Positions 58,601 through 64,000 of a stretch of 64,000 nucleotides of DNA are shown in pieces. The notes under the pieces were generated by a model, which did no database searches, was not told the origin of the DNA, and was given only the letters and a program-made list of their open reading frames with translations. Numbering within the stretch: position 1 is the stretch's first letter; each line of letters starts with the position of its first letter. The DNA is taken from positions 130,328,190 through 130,392,189 of the forward strand of contig CM048553.1 in the NCBI GenBank assembly GCA_026413225.1, read 5' to 3'. The position numbers and the translations under genes are program-made. This stretch comes from Otis tarda (lineage: Eukaryota; Chordata; Aves; Otidiformes; Otididae).

Positions 58601-61600
58601 ACACCTCTTTGTGAGGGGTTCAACATGCAAGGAAACAAGCATTATAATTACATGGTTCATTGACTCATTCAATAATGATTCTGTTTAATGAGATGCTCTG
58701 TATTTCAGCCACAGCTTAAAACACTAATTCAAGATAGCAGTAATTTATTTCCCTGCTTACTGCCATTAACGATTTATTAGGTATTAACAAATTTTATGTT
58801 TTTGCGTGTATTATAATTAATCTCACCACAGGACCTTGCCTCAAAAGTAGTTTTGTTCTGCTACACTGCAGTCCTTCATCTTGTGTTTGTTTGTACAGGA
58901 CTGGTTCTAATCTGGGCTGTTTGCCCTATAACCTGCAGTTCCCCGGGCTCCTGCTGGCTGTAGGCACTTTGTGCAATGTTGCATCTTGTTGACATTCAAC
59001 CATAGAACTGGATTTTGGAGCAGGAGACTGACATTGTCTAATGTTACTGTGTCAGGACTATATGTTGCCTTCTGTAGTGCTGGGTATTTGGTGATTGGAA
59101 GGTGCTTTACAAATGTAAATGAGATATATTCACTAACACAGTAATACTGTAACATTACAATAGCATTATGTTAATAGCTAGTGTCACAAATGGCAGAAAC
59201 ATACACAGAATGCTTTCTTATTTTAACAATTTTACCAGAACTGATGGATTCCCAGCTTTAGCTATGGGAACAGGGAAACTGGGAAGACATTAGTGTCCCT
59301 CTAAGAAAACAATGAGAGGCAAAACCTTATGCAGACTTCTATTTTTTCATAAAATACTTTTCTATTTCAATGTTGCCTATTGTATCAGTGCTGCCACAAA
59401 TTGTATTTACAGTGCTTTGTGTGAGGACATTTGGTGTTGCACATACTGACTCTGGCTGCCAAAATGGTTTAATTTAAAGGAATTCCTTGCTGAGCTTAAG
59501 AAAGCAAGGAATTTATCAAGCTTCATATGCTCTGAAGCAAGGTTCTTGGTAATAATAGTGCTTGGACATTAGCCATAATTGATATGACAGATACTTTCGG
59601 TATTTCCTAGCTTTCCATGAGGAAAATACATGCCCATTTCTAACTGTACTTTTCTTCAACACTCTGTGCTCCAATTCCACCACTTATAACTGAAAGTTTC
59701 TTGCAGTAATCTGCAAAGGAGAATGCCCATTTTCCAGATCTTGAATGACAGAGATCCATTTAATTCTGTGAATACTCCATCTGTAACCCAATCATCTTTT
59801 TGTGACTGCCTATGAGAATGTATCTATCTGTTTGATTCTCAAAGCTACTGAGAACTTACAGCTCCTGCCTAACTCAGTAAGACTATGGGTAGTTAGGACC
59901 TCTGAAATCAGGCCCACAGTTGATGTCAGTATTATTAAATATAATGTTCATGTGGGAGAAACATACACAGGTAAGGTTGAGAAACAGGTCCTTTTCACAT
60001 GTAAAATTCCTTAAATTGATTGCATATAATGGGCATTTCTGAGAGAGGATGGTGTGACAGTGATCAATCTGATGGATTGGCAATTTATCCAAAAGCCTAA
60101 GTTTAACTTTACAAAAGTTTGTGAAAACTTTTTTTCTTTTATAGTTGCACTAATATTTTCTCTGTTTTATCTTTTGAGAGTTATATTCAGACAATCTAAA
60201 AATCAGGTTGAACCTTTGACAGATAATTCACTAGGTACCAACTGTAAATCTCTTATTCACTGAGGTTACTCATGCAAGTGGCCCAATTAGATACTTGGTA
60301 ATAATTTTTCAATCTGGCTGCTGCTGTTCCGGAATATCACCAGGTGGAAAGCTCAACAGAAGTGCAAGTGCTTATTTCTGTAGTTTGTACATTAAGACTT
60401 TTCGTTTCTGTGCTTGCAAAGAAATATTGAACACAGGATAGATTTAAAGAGAAGAGATAGTTAGCTGTTTGGGAACATGAATTGCCTTATTCCTTGTGCT
60501 GCAGAAAAGGCCAGTAGGTACATACATGTATTATTTTAGCAACTGTCTTCTTCTTCTCTGTGCTGCATGGGAGACAGCTGGATTTCAGATGAATGCAAAT
60601 GGTGGAATTTTCCTTTCTAGCCCAGCCATGCCAAATGTTTATGGGGTTTATATGCCCACACTTGAATTTTTGTTGATGAAGTGTAGCCACTGTGCTTCAT
60701 CGAAGGGAGCTCTGTACAAGTACATGGTTTACGGTCAGCAGTGTTTGGGTAAGATATTTGCATAATTTTCTCAAGTGGCAATGACTCCACACTGTCTGCT
60801 CAAGTAGCTTTAAGAAAACACTAGACAGTTTTCCAAATGGTAGTACTTCTATTTGAATATGAACCTTGATGGCCTTGCTTAAAACAGGGAGTTTTTGTAT
60901 GTGATAAATTATTTTTCCTTTAGTCTCTGGAGTCTATCTGATATGGTGTATGTAAGGAGGATGAGGAGGTATGATTTCTGAAAAACTCTTCTCCAGACCT
61001 ATAACAGAAGCAGCACAACAGGGAATGATGAATGAATAGTTTCTGCTTCACGTTTCAGCTAACACTATCTTCTGATAACCTTCAACATAACTAACAAGAG
61101 CAAGAGACATTTTATTCTGTGAATTGGGCCTATATCCTTAAGGTATTAATTAATACTGGTAGTAATTTGGCCTTATTTGGATGCTTCCTTGTGTTTTGAG
61201 GATACTAGAGAGCTTTTAATTTACCTGGAGAGATCTGGATACATTTTCTTTCTTCTTCCTCGTTGCAATATTTGATATCCTTAGCACAGACTGTTTAAGA
61301 AACTGTCAGCTCTTTTGAACTTCTCTTTTTTCCTATGTTAATTTCCAGGGAAAATGTAACATGCACTATCAAGGTACTGAAATGTGCTTTCTTAAATTCC
61401 CATCTTTGTGTTTCCCTTTCCTCTTTTCCTAAGAAACATGAACTTTCATTGCTATTGTTTAGCCTTACTGAAATTGCAAATTCATGCTCACCATTTAATG
61501 GCTGGTTATATCAAAGTGTAGAAGAGCATCCTATTATTTGCTTACTTCCCTTTTTGGAATAAAAAATACATCCTAAGAACTTGTCTGAGAAGCCTTCTCT

Positions 61601-62639
61601 CAGTGTTGTGCCACAGTTGATTTGCAGAAAGCCTAGTCTTTTGGATCTTCTGGATTTGGAGATGTAGAAAGAGACCTTCAGCTTCAGAGCATTGTTTTCC
61701 CCTGCTTCTCATTACTACAAGAATTTCAACAAGTCTGTTTCCCTTCCTCACCTAAGACAAAGTGCAAAGTAGACACAATTAACAGCAGGTTTATCACTAA
61801 CAAGCCACCATTTTATAAAGTCCTTTTTGCTGCTTTTCTAGCTTTTTAACTTATATTTCACATCTGCCCTGAAACTTCTCTATTTCCCACCCCTTTTCAG
61901 GAGTCTTTGAACCAGTACTTTTAAAATGCCCATTTTGAGGTCATTCCCAAGTCCTCATCTGAGTGGGGAGATCAAAGATCAAAGGGCTTGAAGACAGAGC
62001 CTCCTAGTTCATACTCAGAACAGTCCTGGCCCTTTTCATATGTTGTGCTTTAAATTGTAAACTACTAACATGGAAAAAACCCTGTTTCATTCATCACGTA
62101 AAATCATGCCTCCTCCTCCTACAAAACACCTCTTCTGTTTGTCAAACTTTTCTGACAGTTTGTGCCTTAAAATAAGTTTAGCTTTTTGCCCCCTATCATC
62201 TGTTGCAAAGCTACAGCAGAACCTCAGTTCTCTAATGGTTAAAATTGCTAATTTAAGCTTATTTCCAGCTTTCATAGCTCAGTCATACCCAATTGTCCTT
62301 GTACCAGTAATGTCATCACAGCTTAAGCAGGTTTTCCTTCTTCCTGGTGTATATCCCCATAATGGATCTGTGTGCAATAATCACTCTATAAAAACAGCAG
62401 AACAAAATAGTAGAGTAAAACTACTAAACTGGTGTATTATTCAGAAGGAGTAAAGAAAATTTCCACAGGATGCCCTACCCCATAAATATTTCCCCAAAAG
62501 CTAAGATTATAAGCAAATATCAGTACTTGGAACCCTTACTTTAAAGTGTGTTTACTAACTAAAAGCCTGTTACATGGAAGGACTCTACAAGTGAGAGCAG
62601 TGTTCAGTGCAAAGCCAGCATTTTCAGCAACACAGTAAT

Positions 62640-62735
62640 AAAGTTAAAATGCTTGCAGAAAAAAACAAAACAAAAAAAACCAAAAACCAAACCCAACAGA
62701 AAACAAAATAAAACCAACCCACAAAAACCTTCAAA
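62640..62735 (+). repeat. A-rich (AAAAC)n-like low-complexity tract
   Basis: About 95 bases are nearly all A and C with few other bases (AAAACAAAACAAAAAAAACC and similar). Confidence 0.8.
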
Positions 62736-63399
62736 ACCCTTTTGGAAAATCAATTCAGTCCAAGTGAATTTTGTTAGTACTGATAAATAAATAGTGATTT
62801 CATGACACTGTTTATTTACTGTCACTGAGATTCTATCTTGGAGCAAAATTTGTAAACAAATACACAGCTCCAACAGTTTTGGAATTAAATACAGGACTGG
62901 TATTAAAATTATATTTCCCATTGATACAGAGTACAATCCAGCCAGAAGCTTAAATCAGGGTCGAATCACACGCCATCTGTACTGCTATAAACACCCTTGC
63001 TGTATGCAGAAACCCAGTCACAAAAGAATACTCCTTGTTCAGTGCCAGTTTTTGTTAGAAACACATATTTATTCATCCCACTTATTTTATATTGTTTTAA
63101 TTATCCCAACTGTGTGATCATTCAAAAAAGGCATTCTTGACCATGAAGAAAACTGTGACAAATTATTAAAATAAAAATTGTCATTTCAGAGTCTACTTTC
63201 GAAAATTTCCCACTTGCCAAGAAGTTGACATCACATGTGACACTGGCAGCTTCAGAGTATTGTACATCAAGCATGACAAAATAGTTTCTATCCTAGTTTA
63301 AGAATAAATACTAATAACATGTAATTAATTACTAGGTTTCCAGATTATCAGAAAACATTAACAAGTTCTCATAGCAACCCCTCCTGAGGCTGTGAGGCA

Positions 63400-64000
63400 T
63401 CAGCTGGGATCACTGAATAAGCTCAAGCTGCTCCGGGGACTTGAGGCATGGGCTATGGAGAGTCCCTCCAAAAATATAGTGGGAGCTGGGCTGCTGTAAG
63501 AGAAATGGGAGTCCTGGCTCATGAGTCCACCCCGACTTGTCTCCCTTTGCCTGATGCCTTTGCTGAGAAAAGTGTGATTTTTCTTCTGCTTTTCAATTTG
63601 GCCTTTTGACAGGGGCTTTGCTGGCCCATGAGTGGCAGGGTGTGGGCAGGAGGAGGCTGTGGGGGTGACAGGAGGGGCAGGAGGCCATGGACCGCCCTGT
63701 GCTGGCTACAGCTGGTTCCCAGCCGCTCTGGCACTGGAATGAGCACCCCAGTGCATGCCAGAACTTTGGGCAGTTGGAGGAGCCCATGGGCCTCTCAGTA
63801 GATGTATTTAGGAAATAGGGTTGGTGCTGCTGAGGGGGACACACATACACCCCTGAGGAACTGTGGCTGCAGGCCACCCAAACCGGGACAAGGACACCCT
63901 GAGGGCCTGTGAGCTCTAAACGAGGCAGCCATAGCTGCATTTCTCTCTGGTGAGGGCCCTTCTGTTTCCACAGCCCTTCTGTTTCCACAGCTGTGCGTGT
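63400..64000. other. GC-richer right end, unidentified
   Basis: Composition changes at about 63400 to GC-richer DNA that runs to the window edge. A 131-codon open frame (63988-63593, minus) and shorter overlapping frames look compositional, with no recognised family. It may be the edge of a mobile element or a regulatory region continuing beyond the window. Confidence 0.3.
63957..63990 (+). repeat. 17-base perfect tandem duplication
   Basis: CCCTTCTGTTTCCACAG is present twice in direct succession (63957-63973 and 63974-63990), ten bases from the window end. Confidence 0.95.

Larger units (their letters stand above)
53826..64000. other. Intergenic region downstream of GDAP1
   Basis: About 10 kb with no recognisable gene. 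In human the next gene (PI15) is several hundred kb away, so a gene desert is expected. It contains T/G-rich and A/C-rich low-complexity stretches, a 16-base tandem repeat, an AT-rich block and a GC-richer right end. Open frames are short or compositional. Confidence 0.7.

Noticed and set aside
63593-63988. 131-codon minus-strand open frame at the right end
   Set aside because: There is no recognised domain, other frames are equally open, and it includes the 17-base tandem duplication. It is probably compositional.

Overview
This window looks like nuclear DNA from a bird. It carries a truncated CR1 LINE with the avian 3' end, a solo LTR of a family I remember as common in neoavian genomes, and AT-rich introns interrupted by two dense CpG islands. 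The species cannot be fixed from the sequence. The LTR argues for Neoaves rather than chicken, but that rests on memory, not a search.

Two protein-coding genes can be recognised, and they point away from each other. JPH1 (junctophilin-1, a junctional membrane tether) is on the minus strand. Its first two coding exons are present (24621-24243 and 17672-16916). They encode the eight MORN motifs and the joining segment, about 379 of roughly 660 residues. The remaining exons lie beyond position 1. GDAP1 (a GST-like, tail-anchored outer mitochondrial membrane protein) is on the plus strand and is complete in six coding exons (42335-50772, 336 codons), with a probable 3' UTR of about 3 kb ending near 53.8 kb. 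The same divergent JPH1-GDAP1 pair occurs on human 8q21.11, so this is conserved synteny. The two start codons are about 17.7 kb apart, and each first exon sits in its own CpG island.

Layout: 1-16915 is part of JPH1 intron 2. 16916-17672 is JPH1 exon 2. 17673-24242 is intron 1. 24243 to about 25170 is exon 1 with its 5' UTR and promoter island. 25.2-42.0 kb is intergenic and holds the CR1, the solo LTR and old repeat remnants. 42.05-42.67 kb is the GDAP1 promoter island. 42.3-53.8 kb is GDAP1. 53.8-64 kb is downstream intergenic DNA with simple repeats, an AT-rich block and a GC-richer right end.

I see no CRISPR array, tRNA, rRNA, operon or unfamiliar multi-gene system. The observations most worth following are the short GDAP1 N-terminus compared with human, the (GGGCC)6 tract in GDAP1 intron 1, the long stop-free frame upstream of the JPH1 start, the solo LTR with an exact 5-bp target duplication, and a CR1 flanked by an inverted copy of part of itself.
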